DNA from: Blastococcus aurantiacus | Lineage (GTDB): Bacteria; Actinomycetota; Actinomycetes; Mycobacteriales; Geodermatophilaceae | Length of the DNA stretch: 64,000 nucleotides | Assembly: GCF_900102425.1 (NCBI RefSeq) | Contig: NZ_FNBT01000009.1 | Coordinates: 179,249 to 243,248 of the forward strand | Direction of reading: 5' to 3' | Part shown: one piece after another, positions 7,287 through 16,993 of the stretch | Layout: every line of letters begins with the position of its first letter | Position numbering within the stretch: position 1 is the first letter of the stretch | The notes under the pieces: generated by a model | What the model was told of the DNA's origin: nothing | What the model saw: only the letters and a program-made list of their open reading frames with translations | Database searches by the model: none | Made by a program: the position numbers and the translations under genes

Positions 7287-9815
7287 GTGCCTCCCCACGA
7301 CGAGACCTCGCCCGTCGGGCCACGCGCCGGCTCGGTCCGCCGTCCGGCTCCCGCCCGTACCCGGAGCACCGGGGGCGGCGGCGGTGCCGCGCGCGGCGCC
7401 GGCGCCGGTCGGCCCGCGGTCCCGCCGCCCGGCCGCGGGCGCACGACCGCCGGCCGCTCGGGGAGCGCGGCGGGTCGTCCGCCTGCCGGGGGTGGCCGGC
7501 CGCCGAGTTCGGGCGGCCGTCCGCCGGGCTCCGGCGGTCCTCCCGGGTCGGGGCGCCCGCCGGGCTCGGGCGGTCGTCCGCCCGGTGGTGGGCGGCCCTC
7601 CGGCGGCAAGGGTCGCCCGGCGCGCACGAAGAAGCAGCGCCGTCGGCGTCGGCTGAAGATCGGCTTCGGCGTCCTCGGCGGTCTCTTCTTGCTGCTCTGC
7701 GTCTTCATCGGCGTCGTCTACGCCAGCACCGAGGTGCCCAGCCCCGACTCGATCACCAGCGCCCAGACGACGGTCGTCTACTACTCCGACGGCACCACGG
7801 AGATGGCCCGCCTCGGCGACGAGAACCGCACGAACGTGCGCCTGGACCAGGTGAGCGAGGCCGCGCAGAACGCCGTTCTCGCGGCCGAGAACCGCGACTT
7901 CTACACCGACCCCGGCATCTCGGCCACGGGCATCGCCCGCGCCGCCTGGAGCAACCTGACCGGCGGCTCCACGCAGGGCGGGTCGACGATCACCCAGCAG
8001 TACGTCAAGAACGCGATCCTGGAGAACTCCGAGCGGTCGTTCAGCCGCAAGTTCCAGGAGCTCTTCGTGGCGATCAAGCTGGACAACAACTACTCGAAGG
8101 AACAGATCCTCGAGAACTACCTGAACACGATCTACTACGGGCGCGGTGCCTACGGCATCGAGTCCGCGGCCAAGACGTACTTCGGCGTGCCGGCCGCGGA
8201 GCTGACGGCGGAGCAGGCGGCGGTGCTCGCCGTGCTGATCCGCAGCCCCGGCGCCTACGACCCCGAGCTGAATCCCGAGGGTGCGCAGGACCGCTGGGGC
8301 CTCGTGCTGGATGCCATGGTCGGCGAGGGCTGGCTGTCCGCAGAGGAGCGGGCGCTGTCGCAGTACCCGCTGGTGCTGCCCAAGGTGCCGCCGTCGAACG
8401 GGATCCCGAACGACTCGCGCGGCCACGTCGTCAACCGTGCACTGGCCGAGCTGGCCGCCAAGGGCTACACCGAGGACCAGATCAACGGCGGCGGCCTGCG
8501 GATCGTCACGACGGTGGACAAGCGCTACCAGGACGCCGCGGAGACCGCGGTGAACGACGTCATGACCGGTGAGCCGGAGCAGCTGCGCGAGGCGCTCGTC
8601 GCCGTCGACCCGAAGACCGGCGCGGTGCGCGCCTACTACGGGGGCGAGAACGGCGCCGGGTTCGACTACGCCCAGAGCCCGCGGCAGCCGGGCTCGTCCA
8701 TGAAGCCCTACGCGCTCGCCACCGCGCTGAAGGACGGCATCAGCGTCACGGCCCGGCGCAACGGCAGCAACAACCAGACGTTCGAGGACCGCGAGGCCCC
8801 GGTGGTGAACTCCGGCGGCGCGTCCTGCGGGTCCTGCACGCTCCGGGAGGCCATGACGCGCTCGCTGAACACCACCTACTACGGACTGGCCCTCGAGGTC
8901 GGTGCGGACAAGGTGCGGGAGACCGCGCTGGCCGCCACCGGGCTGCCGGACGTCTGGGACGCGGGCGGCGAGCTGTTCCTCCGGAAGCCGACCCTTGCCA
9001 ACAGAGACGGCTTCACCGGCGCGGCGATCGGGATCGGCGAGTACGAGATGCGCCCGATCGACCAGGCGGTCGGCTTCGCCACCTTCGCCTCGGGCGGCAT
9101 CCGCCGGGCGCCGTACTTCCTGGCCCGGGTGACCGACAGCGAGGGCACCGTCCTGCTGGACAACCCCGGCGACCCCGGCCAGCAGGTCATCGAGCCCCGT
9201 GTCGCCAACGACGTCACCTACGCGCTCACCGACGTCGCGCGTTCCTCGGACCTGGCGCTCGCCGGCGGCCGCGAGGTGGCCGCGAAGACCGGTACCCAGG
9301 GGCTCAACCGCACGGACAACTCGGACGCCTGGATGGTCGGCTACACGCCGTCGCTGTCCACGTCGGTGTGGATCGGCACCGATGTGCGGGACCCGATCCG
9401 CACCGTCGGCGGCTCGATCATCTACGGGTCCGGCCTGCCCGGTGACATCTGGCAGCAGTTCATGAACACCGTCCTCGAGGGCACCCCCGAGGAGAACCTG
9501 CCCGACGCCCCGCTGATCAAGGGCGACACCGGCGAGGGCGTGCCCGAGCCGACCCAGCAGCCGACCCGGCCGACCTCGAGCGCGCCGTCGAGCTCGGCGC
9601 CCTCGACCCGCACCTCGACCCCGGCACGCCCCACCGCGCCCGTCGAGCCGGAGGAGCCGGCCGACACCGGCGAGGAGGAGCCCGAGGAGGAGACGGAGGA
9701 GACGACGACACCGGAGAACCCGTCGACCACGCCGACGTCGCCGGTCCGTCCCGTTCCCCCCGTGAACCAGGACGGCGCTCCCGCGCCGGATCCGGCGGGT
9801 CGGGGCAACGGGTGA
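7287..9815 (+). CDS. ponA: bifunctional class A penicillin-binding protein (transglycosylase/transpeptidase)
   Basis: Polymerises and crosslinks peptidoglycan outside the cytoplasmic membrane. Layout of the 842 residues: a long cytoplasmic Gly/Pro/Arg-rich tail (1-123), one membrane anchor (about 124-146), then the GT51 domain with catalytic E201 in AAENRDFY and GGSTITQQYVKN. The transpeptidase domain has S470-S-M-K473, S526-L-N528 and K667-T-G-T670. The C-terminus is Pro/Ser/Thr then Glu-rich. The basic block RTKKQRRRRR before the helix follows the positive-inside rule. The 842 aa fits mycobacterial PonA1-like proteins with extended tails, and Rv0050 holds the same position. GTG 7287 has no strong ribosome site, so an internal start is possible. 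Confidence 0.95.
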   Translation: MPPHDETSPVGPRAGSVRRPAPARTRSTGGGGGAARGAGAGRPAVPPPGRGRTTAGRSGSAAGRPPAGGGRPPSSGGRPPGSGGPPGSGRPPGSGGRPPGGGRPSGGKGRPARTKKQRRRRRLKIGFGVLGGLFLLLCVFIGVVYASTEVPSPDSITSAQTTVVYYSDGTTEMARLGDENRTNVRLDQVSEAAQNAVLAAENRDFYTDPGISATGIARAAWSNLTGGSTQGGSTITQQYVKNAILENSERSFSRKFQELFVAIKLDNNYSKEQILENYLNTIYYGRGAYGIESAAKTYFGVPAAELTAEQAAVLAVLIRSPGAYDPELNPEGAQDRWGLVLDAMVGEGWLSAEERALSQYPLVLPKVPPSNGIPNDSRGHVVNRALAELAAKGYTEDQINGGGLRIVTTVDKRYQDAAETAVNDVMTGEPEQLREALVAVDPKTGAVRAYYGGENGAGFDYAQSPRQPGSSMKPYALATALKDGISVTARRNGSNNQTFEDREAPVVNSGGASCGSCTLREAMTRSLNTTYYGLALEVGADKVRETALAATGLPDVWDAGGELFLRKPTLANRDGFTGAAIGIGEYEMRPIDQAVGFATFASGGIRRAPYFLARVTDSEGTVLLDNPGDPGQQVIEPRVANDVTYALTDVARSSDLALAGGREVAAKTGTQGLNRTDNSDAWMVGYTPSLSTSVWIGTDVRDPIRTVGGSIIYGSGLPGDIWQQFMNTVLEGTPEENLPDAPLIKGDTGEGVPEPTQQPTRPTSSAPSSSAPSTRTSTPARPTAPVEPEEPADTGEEEPEEETEETTTPENPSTTPTSPVRPVPPVNQDGAPAPDPAGRGNG

Positions 9816-9836
9816 CCCCTGCCGCACACTGACCGG

Positions 9837-11315
9837 GTGAGCAGCTCACCGTCGGGCCCGTCCACATCCGTGGGCGGGCCCGCGGTGTCCCCGGACCGGA
9901 TCGTGCCGTCCTGGACCGACCCGGTCGCCGCCCAGGCCAGCGAGGCGGTCGGCGGACCGTGGGGGCGGCACGCCGTCACCGGCCGGGCCCTGTTCTGGAC
10001 GCCCCTGCGGGTCTGCCTGCTCTTCGTCGTCCTGGGGCTGAGCCTGGCCTGGATCAAGCAGGAACCGTGCGCCGACGGCGACTGGAGCGGCTTCCGCCAG
10101 TACACCCATCTCTGCTACGCCGACCCGCTGCCGCTCTTCGGCCGCTTCGACCTCGGCTCCGGCGCCCTGCCCTACCTCGACTCCCCCGTCGACTACCCGG
10201 TGCTCACCGGCGGCCTCATGGCCCTCGCCGCGGCCGTCGGGCGGGCCTACGACGGCGCCGCGCGGGCGAGCGACCTGCTCCCGGACCTGCCGCCGGTGCA
10301 GAGCTTCTACGTCGTGACCTGCCTGCTGCTGTCGGTCTCCGCGCTGGTCACGGCCCGCGGGGTGCTCGGGCTGTCCGGCCGGCGGCCGTGGGACGCCGCG
10401 ATGATCGGGCTCTCGCCGCTGCTGGTGGTGCACGCCTTCACCAACTGGGACCTGTTCGCCGTGGCCCTGACCACGCTGGGCATGTGGGCCTGGGCGCGGG
10501 ACCGGCCCGTGACGGCGGGGGTCCTCCTCGGCCTGGCGACGGCGGCCAAGCTGTACCCGCTGCTGGTCCTGGTCGCCCTGTTCCTGCTCTGCCTGCGGGC
10601 GGGGCTGCTCCGCACCTGGCTGCGGGCGGCGGGAGCCGCGCTGGCGGCGTGGGCGGCGGTCAACGTGCCGGTCGCCCTGGCGGCGTGGGACGAGTGGGGC
10701 CTGTTCTTCCGCCGCAACGGCGTGCGGGAGGCCGATCCGGACTCGCTGTGGAACATCGCGCTGCACCTCAGCGGCGACCGGCTCCTCGACGGCCCCCTCG
10801 AGCCGGGGCAGACGCCGGTGGTGCTCAACACCCTGAGTGCGCTGGCCGTGGTCCTGATGGTCCTGGGCGTGGGGTGGCTGGTCCTGGCCGCCCCCGTGCG
10901 CCCGCGGGTCGCCCAGGTCGCCTTCCTGCTCGTCGCCGGCTTCCTGCTGCTGAACAAGGTGTGGAGTCCGCAGTACTCGCTGTGGCTGCTGCCGCTCGCG
11001 GTGCTGGCACGCCCCGCCTGGCGCTCCCTGCTGGCCTGGCAGGCCACCGAGGCGCTGCTGTGGGCGCCCCGCATGCTCTGGTACCTCGGCACCGACAACC
11101 GCGGCATCGACGTCGGGTGGTTCTTCCTCGCGGTGGGCATCCGCGACGCCGCCGTCGTCGTCCTCGTGGCCCTGGTGGTGCGGGACGTGCTGCAGCCCGA
11201 CCGCGACGTCGTCCGGGCCGGCTGGCGCGGTGTCGACGACCCCGCCGGCGGTCCCCTGCAGTGGAGGGGGGACGCCGTCGTGCTGCCCCGCCGGTCAGCC
11301 CAGGACGCTGCGTAG
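9837..11315 (+). CDS. GT87 (DUF2029) family membrane glycosyltransferase
   Basis: A 492-residue polytopic membrane protein. A soluble leader is followed by about ten transmembrane helices. The acidic extracytoplasmic loop after helix 1 (SPVDYPVLTGG, with FDLGSGALPYLDSP before it) is typical of polyprenyl-phosphomannose-dependent GT-C enzymes of family GT87. AAKLYPLLVLVALFLL is another family mark. It lies 21 bases after ponA with a CACACT hexamer just before the GTG, mirroring Rv0050-Rv0051. A role in glycosylating envelope polymers or lipoglycans is likely but not specific. The end overlaps the convergent endonuclease gene by 21 bases. Confidence 0.85.
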   Translation: MSSSPSGPSTSVGGPAVSPDRIVPSWTDPVAAQASEAVGGPWGRHAVTGRALFWTPLRVCLLFVVLGLSLAWIKQEPCADGDWSGFRQYTHLCYADPLPLFGRFDLGSGALPYLDSPVDYPVLTGGLMALAAAVGRAYDGAARASDLLPDLPPVQSFYVVTCLLLSVSALVTARGVLGLSGRRPWDAAMIGLSPLLVVHAFTNWDLFAVALTTLGMWAWARDRPVTAGVLLGLATAAKLYPLLVLVALFLLCLRAGLLRTWLRAAGAALAAWAAVNVPVALAAWDEWGLFFRRNGVREADPDSLWNIALHLSGDRLLDGPLEPGQTPVVLNTLSALAVVLMVLGVGWLVLAAPVRPRVAQVAFLLVAGFLLLNKVWSPQYSLWLLPLAVLARPAWRSLLAWQATEALLWAPRMLWYLGTDNRGIDVGWFFLAVGIRDAAVVVLVALVVRDVLQPDRDVVRAGWRGVDDPAGGPLQWRGDAVVLPRRSAQDAA

Positions 11316-12083
11316 GAGGGCGATCTCCTCGGCGTGGCTGGCGGCGTCGCCCGGGGTCTCCAGGACGACGGGGCAGTCGGCGGCCCGCGCCACCTCGAGG
11401 AGCAGCTCGGTCGGGATCTCCCCGCCGGCGAGCGGGGCGTGCCGGTCGCGGCTGGAACCGTGCGGGTCCCGGCTGTTGTTGAGGTGCACCAGGTCCAGCC
11501 GGCCGGTGATCGCGCGGACGTCGTCCACCGCGGTCGCGAGGTCCCAGCCCGCCGCCCAGGCGTGGCACGTGTCCAGCACGAAGCCGGCGCCGAACCCGCC
11601 GATCGCCTCCCACAGCCGGGCGACGGCGTCGAGCTCGCGGGCCATCGCGTTGCCGCCGCCGGCGGTGTTCTCGATGAACAGCGGCAGCGCGAAGCCGCCG
11701 TCCTTCTCCTGGTAGGCGAAGGTCTTGCGCCAGTTGTCGACGCCGGCGGCCGGGTCGTCAGTGGCGAGCACGTGGCCGCCGTGCACGACGAGCCCGATGG
11801 CCCCGACCGCCGCGGCTGCAGCGGCGTGCTGGGCCAGCAGCTTGCGGCCGGGGACGCGGATCCGGTTGTTCGTCGACGCCACGTTGAGCATGTAGGGCGC
11901 GTGGACGACGACGGCGACGTCGGAGGCGCGCAGGTCGGCCTCGTCGGGCCGGGGCCTGGGCGCCTTGTAGCTCTGCGGATCGGTCAGGAAGATCTGCACG
12001 CCGTCGGCGTCCATCTCGGCCGCCGCCGCCAGCGGCCCCTCGTCCGCGGAGCCCACGTGTACGCCGATCGGGTGGTTGGCCAC
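11295..12083 (-). CDS. deoxyribonuclease IV-like (AP endonuclease family 2) protein
   Basis: A 262-residue TIM-barrel protein of the endonuclease IV superfamily, expected to cleave DNA at abasic sites. Metal-ligand patterns include IGVHVG at the start, VVHAPYMLNVAS, LVVHGGH, LFIENTAGGG, FVLDTCHAWAAG and LVHLNNSRDPHGSSRDRHAPLAGG. These match the His/Glu/Asp trinuclear-zinc set of EndoIV, although the protein is on the short side. GTG 12083 is chosen because a TAGGGT -10-like element (12092-12097) lies 8 bases upstream and there is no ribosome site. An in-frame GTG at 12137 is an alternative. It is convergent with the GT87 gene. Confidence 0.8.
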   Translation of the reverse strand: MANHPIGVHVGSADEGPLAAAAEMDADGVQIFLTDPQSYKAPRPRPDEADLRASDVAVVVHAPYMLNVASTNNRIRVPGRKLLAQHAAAAAAVGAIGLVVHGGHVLATDDPAAGVDNWRKTFAYQEKDGGFALPLFIENTAGGGNAMARELDAVARLWEAIGGFGAGFVLDTCHAWAAGWDLATAVDDVRAITGRLDLVHLNNSRDPHGSSRDRHAPLAGGEIPTELLLEVARAADCPVVLETPGDAASHAEEIALLRSVLG

Positions 12084-12123
12084 GAGGAAGAACCCTAGTT
12101 CGCACCAGGATCCAGGTTTAGCC

Positions 12124-12169
12124 GTAACCCCGATCACACATCATCGTTCAAGCACGTGACGGGGGTTAC
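12124..12169. promoter_or_regulatory. imperfect inverted repeat between divergent genes
   Basis: GTAACCCCGATCAC (12124-12137) and GTGACGGGGGTTAC (12156-12169) are inverted with 12 of 14 positions complementary and an 18-base spacer. The pair lies upstream of the secreted cupredoxin-like gene and behind the endonuclease start, so it is a candidate operator. The GTAAC half-sites recall published MtrA-type motifs, but that link is speculative. Confidence 0.4.
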
Positions 12170-12201
12170 CCAGCAGTAGGTCATTCGGAGGTTCTTCGCA
12201 C

Positions 12202-13269
12202 ATGGCAACCGGTCGCATCCGCCGCACGGCCCGGCGCGGGGTTGCCGTCGCGGTCCTGGGCTGGCTCTCCGTCGCAGCCGCCTCGGTCGTCCTGGCCCCG
12301 TCCGCCGCCGCCGCTCCGTCAGCGACGATCGAGATCCGCAACGTGACGCCGCCCGTCGCCAGCGTCGACCCCGGCGGCACGGTCACCTTCGTCAACAAGA
12401 TCCCGGCCGAGAACCGTGGTGGGCTCTCGATCCCGCTGCCCCTGGGACGCAGCGTCTCCGTCGGCGCCACCGTCTACACCGACGTGACCGTGGACTTCTT
12501 CGGGCAGCGCCGGGCTCTGCAGCCCGAGCAGAGCACCTCGTGGCGGTTCGACGCTCCGGCCACCGCGGGCACGATCACGTACACCTACCGCGTGGTCCCG
12601 CAGGCGCAGCTCCCGCTCGGCGTCAGCGTCCAGCAGGTCGTCGACGGCGTCCTGGGCACGTTGCCGAAGCTGCCGGCGCCGATCCCCTACGTCGTCCAGA
12701 CCATCGCGCCGGCGCTGCCCAACCTGCCCAGCGTCGGTCTGCCGCAGCTCCCGCAGGTGGCCCTCCCGCCGCTCCCGCTACCGCTCCCGCCGGCCCCCGC
12801 TCCCGGCGGGGCCCTGCCCACCGCTCCGGAGGCCGCTCCGGCCCCTCCGGCGCCGGCACCAGCCCCGCAGTTCCAGGGCGGGCCGGGCACGCAGTACGCG
12901 TACACCCTCGGTGCGGCGCCGCAGCTCGACCCGAGGAGCGGCAACGCGGCCGCCGCCTTCGACCCCTCGCGCTTCCTGGGCACCGGCGGCAGCCCCGTCG
13001 GCTCGTCCACGCAGTCGAGCTCCGGCACGGGTTCCGGCTCGGGCGGGCAGGCCGGCACCTACGACGGCGCATCCGTTCCGGTGTTCGGTCAGCTGGCCGG
13101 GCTGAACGGCACCGGCCTGGACGAGGAGAGCGCCGGGTCCGAGGCCACTGCCGACACCGCCCCCACCGCGACTCCGCTACCGGCCGCGGCGCTGGCCGCG
13201 GTCGTCGCCCTGGCCGCCGCGAGCGCTGCGCTGGTCCGCACCCACCAGGCCTCCCGCGCCAGCCGTTGA
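12202..13269 (+). CDS. secreted, membrane-tethered protein with cupredoxin-like domain
   Basis: A 355-residue protein not recognised as a named family. Order: a signal peptide (basic MATGRIRRTARR, hydrophobic core, APSAAAAPS cleavage region near residue 40), then a roughly 100-residue beta-sandwich-like domain. VDPGGTVTFVNK resembles the strand that opens cupredoxin or plastocyanin-type folds, but no His/Cys/Met copper set is evident. A long Pro-rich stalk, a Ser/Gly linker and a C-terminal helix with basic tail (about residues 323-355) follow; there is no LPxTG. GGAGG ahead of the ATG supports the start. It lies where Rv0052 would be, between GT87 and rpsF, but looks unrelated to it. Confidence 0.6.
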   Translation: MATGRIRRTARRGVAVAVLGWLSVAAASVVLAPSAAAAPSATIEIRNVTPPVASVDPGGTVTFVNKIPAENRGGLSIPLPLGRSVSVGATVYTDVTVDFFGQRRALQPEQSTSWRFDAPATAGTITYTYRVVPQAQLPLGVSVQQVVDGVLGTLPKLPAPIPYVVQTIAPALPNLPSVGLPQLPQVALPPLPLPLPPAPAPGGALPTAPEAAPAPPAPAPAPQFQGGPGTQYAYTLGAAPQLDPRSGNAAAAFDPSRFLGTGGSPVGSSTQSSSGTGSGSGGQAGTYDGASVPVFGQLAGLNGTGLDEESAGSEATADTAPTATPLPAAALAAVVALAAASAALVRTHQASRASR

Positions 13270-13273
13270 TCGT

Positions 13274-13329
13274 GGCCCCGTCCCAGGGGCCCGCCGCGAG
13301 CTCGCGAGTGGCGGGGAGGGACGGGGTCC
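13274..13329. repeat. dispersed 3'-end hairpin repeat, copy C
   Basis: Outer arms GGCCCCGTCCC (13274-13284) and GGGACGGGGTCC (13318-13329), with an inner self-complementary CGCGAGCTCGCG. It begins 5 bases after the stop of the secreted-protein gene and ends over 150 bases before rpsF. It belongs to the same family as copies A, B and D, but its central part is the most diverged and it is inverted relative to the preceding gene. It probably terminates the upstream transcript. Confidence 0.65.
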
Positions 13330-13489
13330 TTCAGCTGTGGACGACGCCCGGAGTGGGCAGGTCGCGCACTGGTAGCCTGGGTCCGCGCGTTCCGGCACTC
13401 CACGAGCTCGTCGGGACGCGCAACGCATGCATGACCCTCCTGCTGCAGATCCCCTGCGGCCGCTGAGACCAGAGGAGGTGGGGTTCTCC

Positions 13490-13777
13490 GTGCGCAATTA
13501 CGAACTGATGATCATCCTCGACCCCGATCTCGAGGAGCGCACCATCGCGCCCTCGCTCGACCGGTTCCTGACCGTCGTCACCAACTCCGGTGGCACCGTC
13601 AAGACCGAGATCTGGGGTCGTCGCCGGATGGCCTACGAGATCAACAAGAAGCCCGAGGGCATCTACGCGATCATCGACATCCAGGCCGAGCCGGCCGCCG
13701 TCCAGGAGCTGGACCGCCAGCTGAACCTGAACGAGTCGGTGCTCCGCACGAAGCTGATGCGCCCCGAGGCTCACTGA
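13490..13777 (+). CDS. rpsF: 30S ribosomal protein S6
   Basis: A 95-residue small-subunit protein that binds S18 on the platform. [16 protein letters not shown] at the start, [18 protein letters not shown] and the C-terminal [11 protein letters not shown] are diagnostic. The GTG at 13490 follows a strong AGGAGGT at 13473-13479. A TAGCCT -10-like hexamer at 13373-13378 may be the promoter of the rpsF-ssb-rpsR-rplI operon, giving a leader of about 105 bases. Confidence 0.97.
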   Translation: MRNYELMIILDPDLEERTIAPSLDRFLTVVTNSGGTVKTEIWGRRRMAYEINKKPEGIYAIIDIQAEPAAVQELDRQLNLNESVLRTKLMRPEAH

Positions 13778-13779
13778 GC

Positions 13780-14286
13780 ATGGCCGGCGAAACCGTCATC
13801 ACCGTCATCGGCAACCTGACGTCGGACCCCGAGCTGCGGTTCACGCCGTCGGGTGCCGCCGTCGCCAACTTCACCGTGGCCTCGACGCCGCGCACCTTCG
13901 ACCGTCAGTCGCAGGAGTGGAAGGACGGCGAAGCGCTGTTCCTCCGGTGCAACGTGTGGCGCCAGGTGGCCGAGAACGTCGCCGAGTCCCTCACCCGCGG
14001 TTCGCGGGTCATCGTCAGCGGGCGGCTCAAGCAGCGCTCGTTCGACACGAAGGAAGGCGAGAAGCGCACCGTCATCGAGCTGGAGGTCGACGAGATCGGC
14101 CCCTCGCTGCGCTACGCCACCGCGAAGGTCACCAAGGCCTCCCGCGGTGAGGGTGGTGGCGGCGGCTTCGGTGGCGGCGGCGGTGGCGGCGGCTTCGGCG
14201 GCCCCGGCGGCGGTGGCGGCGGTGGCGGCGGTGCGAGCGACCCCTGGTCGACGCCGGCCGGCCCCTCCGACGAGCCGCCCTTCTGA
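13780..14286 (+). CDS. ssb: single-stranded DNA-binding protein
   Basis: A 168-residue SSB. An OB fold opens with [18 protein letters not shown] and includes [22 protein letters not shown] very glycine-rich linker (about residues 124-150) follows, and the acidic tail ends DEPPF, the docking peptide for replication and repair partners. It starts 2 bases after the rpsF stop, as in the conserved rpsF-ssb-rpsR operon. Confidence 0.97.
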   Translation: MAGETVITVIGNLTSDPELRFTPSGAAVANFTVASTPRTFDRQSQEWKDGEALFLRCNVWRQVAENVAESLTRGSRVIVSGRLKQRSFDTKEGEKRTVIELEVDEIGPSLRYATAKVTKASRGEGGGGGFGGGGGGGGFGGPGGGGGGGGGASDPWSTPAGPSDEPPF

Positions 14287-14329
14287 TCCCTCGATCCCTC
14301 TTTCTCTCTGAGATCCCTGGAGTACTCCG

Positions 14330-14566
14330 GTGCCCAAGCCACCCATTCGCAAGGTCAAGAAGAAGGTCTGCCAGTTCTGCAAGGACAAGGCGACCGGCGT
14401 CGACTACAAGGACACGACGCTGCTGCGGAAGTTCATCTCCGACCGTGGCAAGATCCGTGCCCGCCGCGTCAGCGGCAACTGCAGCCAGCACCAGCGTGAT
14501 GTCGCGATCGCTGTGAAGAACAGCCGCGAGATGGCCCTGCTGCCCTACACCTCCACGGCGCGCTGA
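14330..14566 (+). CDS. rpsR: 30S ribosomal protein S18, C+ (zinc-binding) type
   Basis: A 78-residue S18 with VCQFCKDKA and a later [11 protein letters not shown] segment, so the CxxC plus C/H zinc ligands are kept. This is the C+ form. Actinobacteria often carry a second, C-minus S18 under Zur control elsewhere. The remaining motif [18 protein letters not shown] is standard. GTG start at 14330. It is separated from rplI by 2 bases. Confidence 0.97.
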   Translation: MPKPPIRKVKKKVCQFCKDKATGVDYKDTTLLRKFISDRGKIRARRVSGNCSQHQRDVAIAVKNSREMALLPYTSTAR

Positions 14567-14568
14567 TC

Positions 14569-15024
14569 ATGAGCACCCTGAAGCTGATCCTCACGCAGGA
14601 GGTCACCGGTCTCGGTTCCTCCGGCGACACCGTCGAGGTCAAGGGCGGCTACGGCCGCAACTACCTCCTGCCCCGCGGGCTGGCCATCAAGGCCACCCGT
14701 GGCGCCGAGAAGCAGGTCGAGTCCCTCCGCCGGGCGCGTGCCACCCGTGAGGTGCGCTCGCTCGAGGAGGCGCAGGCCGTGGCCGGGCAGCTGTCCGGTC
14801 TCAAGGTCCGCGTGCCCGCTCGCGCCGGTGACGGTGGCCGCCTGTTCGGCCGGGTCACCACCGCCGACGTCGCCGCCGCGGTGACCGCCGCCGGCGGCCC
14901 GGAGCTCGACCGTCGCCGGATCGAGCTGCCCAGCAGCATCAAGACCACGGGCCAGCACACCGTCACCGTGCGGGTGCACCCCGAGGTCAGCACCTCGCTG
15001 GCGATCGAGGTCGTCGCGGGCTGA
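14569..15024 (+). CDS. rplI: 50S ribosomal protein L9
   Basis: A 151-residue L9. The N-terminal 23S-binding domain (VTGLGSSGDTVEVKGGYGRNY) is joined by the long helix to a C-terminal domain (GRLFGRVTTADVAAA, TVRVHPEVS). It is the last gene of the rpsF operon and is followed by a strong terminator hairpin. Confidence 0.97.
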   Translation: MSTLKLILTQEVTGLGSSGDTVEVKGGYGRNYLLPRGLAIKATRGAEKQVESLRRARATREVRSLEEAQAVAGQLSGLKVRVPARAGDGGRLFGRVTTADVAAAVTAAGGPELDRRRIELPSSIKTTGQHTVTVRVHPEVSTSLAIEVVAG

Positions 15025-15060
15025 ACCGCCTGAGAGCGCCCTGAGCGCTCGCAGCGTCCC

Positions 15061-15094
15061 CGAGGGGCGTCGGACTCCGGTCCGGCGCCCCTCG
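15061..15094 (+). terminator. terminator of the rpsF-ssb-rpsR-rplI operon
   Basis: 15-base arms CGAGGGGCGTCGGAC (15061-15075) and GTCCGGCGCCCCTCG (15080-15094) with a TCCG tetraloop and a single wobble pair. It lies 37 bases after the rplI stop. Confidence 0.85.
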
Positions 15095-15269
15095 TGGCGT
15101 TCCAGGGCAGCTGAGAGGGCTCCCGCGGCGCCGTGCGCCGATCGGACACGCGCCGGTGCGCCCCCCACCACCGGCGCTGCGTCGGTGTGGGCAAGCCTGC
15201 GCCGAGACGGTCCCGTCCGCCACGGCGACACCACGCGTGCCAGCCGCGAAAAAACTTTCCGGGAACTTC

Positions 15270-15278
15270 CTGTCCACA
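15270..15278 (+). promoter_or_regulatory. DnaA-box-like site (one mismatch)
   Basis: CTGTCCACA differs by one base from the actinobacterial DnaA box TTGTCCACA. It directly follows a short A-rich patch. Confidence 0.35.
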
Positions 15279-15380
15279 GGTGGTGGACGACGTCCGCGCA
15301 GGTGACCGGCTCGTGGCCGGGAACCGGCCCCAGGGTGTCCCCGGCCGTCTCCACATGTCGACACGCCTCCGTCCACCGAC

Positions 15381-15389
15381 TTGTCCACA
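15381..15389 (+). promoter_or_regulatory. DnaA box, exact actinobacterial consensus
   Basis: TTGTCCACA, the consensus used by Streptomyces and Mycobacterium DnaA. It lies 20 bases before the -35 of the probable dnaB promoter, so DnaA could influence dnaB expression. Too few boxes are present for an origin. Confidence 0.45.
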
Positions 15390-15408
15390 TGTTGTGCAGA
15401 TCGAGGTG

Positions 15409-15438
15409 TTGGACGGCGCCGCTCCGGCTTCCTAACGT
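15409..15438 (+). promoter_or_regulatory. dnaB: probable dnaB promoter
   Basis: -35 TTGGAC (15409-15414) and -10 TAACGT (15433-15438) with an 18-base spacer, as for the housekeeping actinobacterial sigma factor. This would give a 5' leader of roughly 145 bases containing the SOS-type palindrome. Confidence 0.5.
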
Positions 15439-15492
15439 TCCCTCGCAGCTGCCGCCGGGCGCGAACTGTCAGTGCCCGGCGGTAGCAATCAT

Positions 15493-15508
15493 CCGAACAC
15501 GTGTTCGG
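15493..15508. promoter_or_regulatory. SOS (LexA) box-like palindrome upstream of dnaB
   Basis: CCGAACACGTGTTCGG is a perfect 16-base palindrome. Apart from its outermost bases it fits the mycobacterial SOS pattern TCGAACNNNNGTTCGA (CGAAC-4-GTTCG). It lies 83 bases before the dnaB start. LexA control of dnaB is inference. Confidence 0.5.
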
Positions 15509-15591
15509 CACGGCGGCGTCCGCCGAGCTCCCGGCTTCCCCTCGGTGAGTGGCGGTGCGGGCGCGCCCGCAAGTGAGAGAGAGGTACCCCC

Positions 15592-16962
<1,371 letters not shown>

Positions 16963-16993
16963 TCCACCGGTGGGCGTGACCCGAGGAGGAACC

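Larger units (their letters stand above)
15025..15591. other. 567-base intergenic region between rplI and dnaB
   Basis: No convincing gene. It holds, in order, the rplI terminator (15061), a short A/T-richer patch (15246-15268) beside CTGTCCACA (15270-15278), TTGTCCACA (15381-15389), a -35/-10 pair (15409-15438) and an SOS-type palindrome (15493-15508). It is unusually long for this compact window, so it is probably the control region of dnaB. Confidence 0.7.

Noticed and set aside
15025..15591. Origin of replication before dnaB
   Set aside because: Only one exact and one near DnaA box occur. dnaA and dnaN are not present and the AT-rich patch is very short, so a regulatory role for dnaB is more likely.
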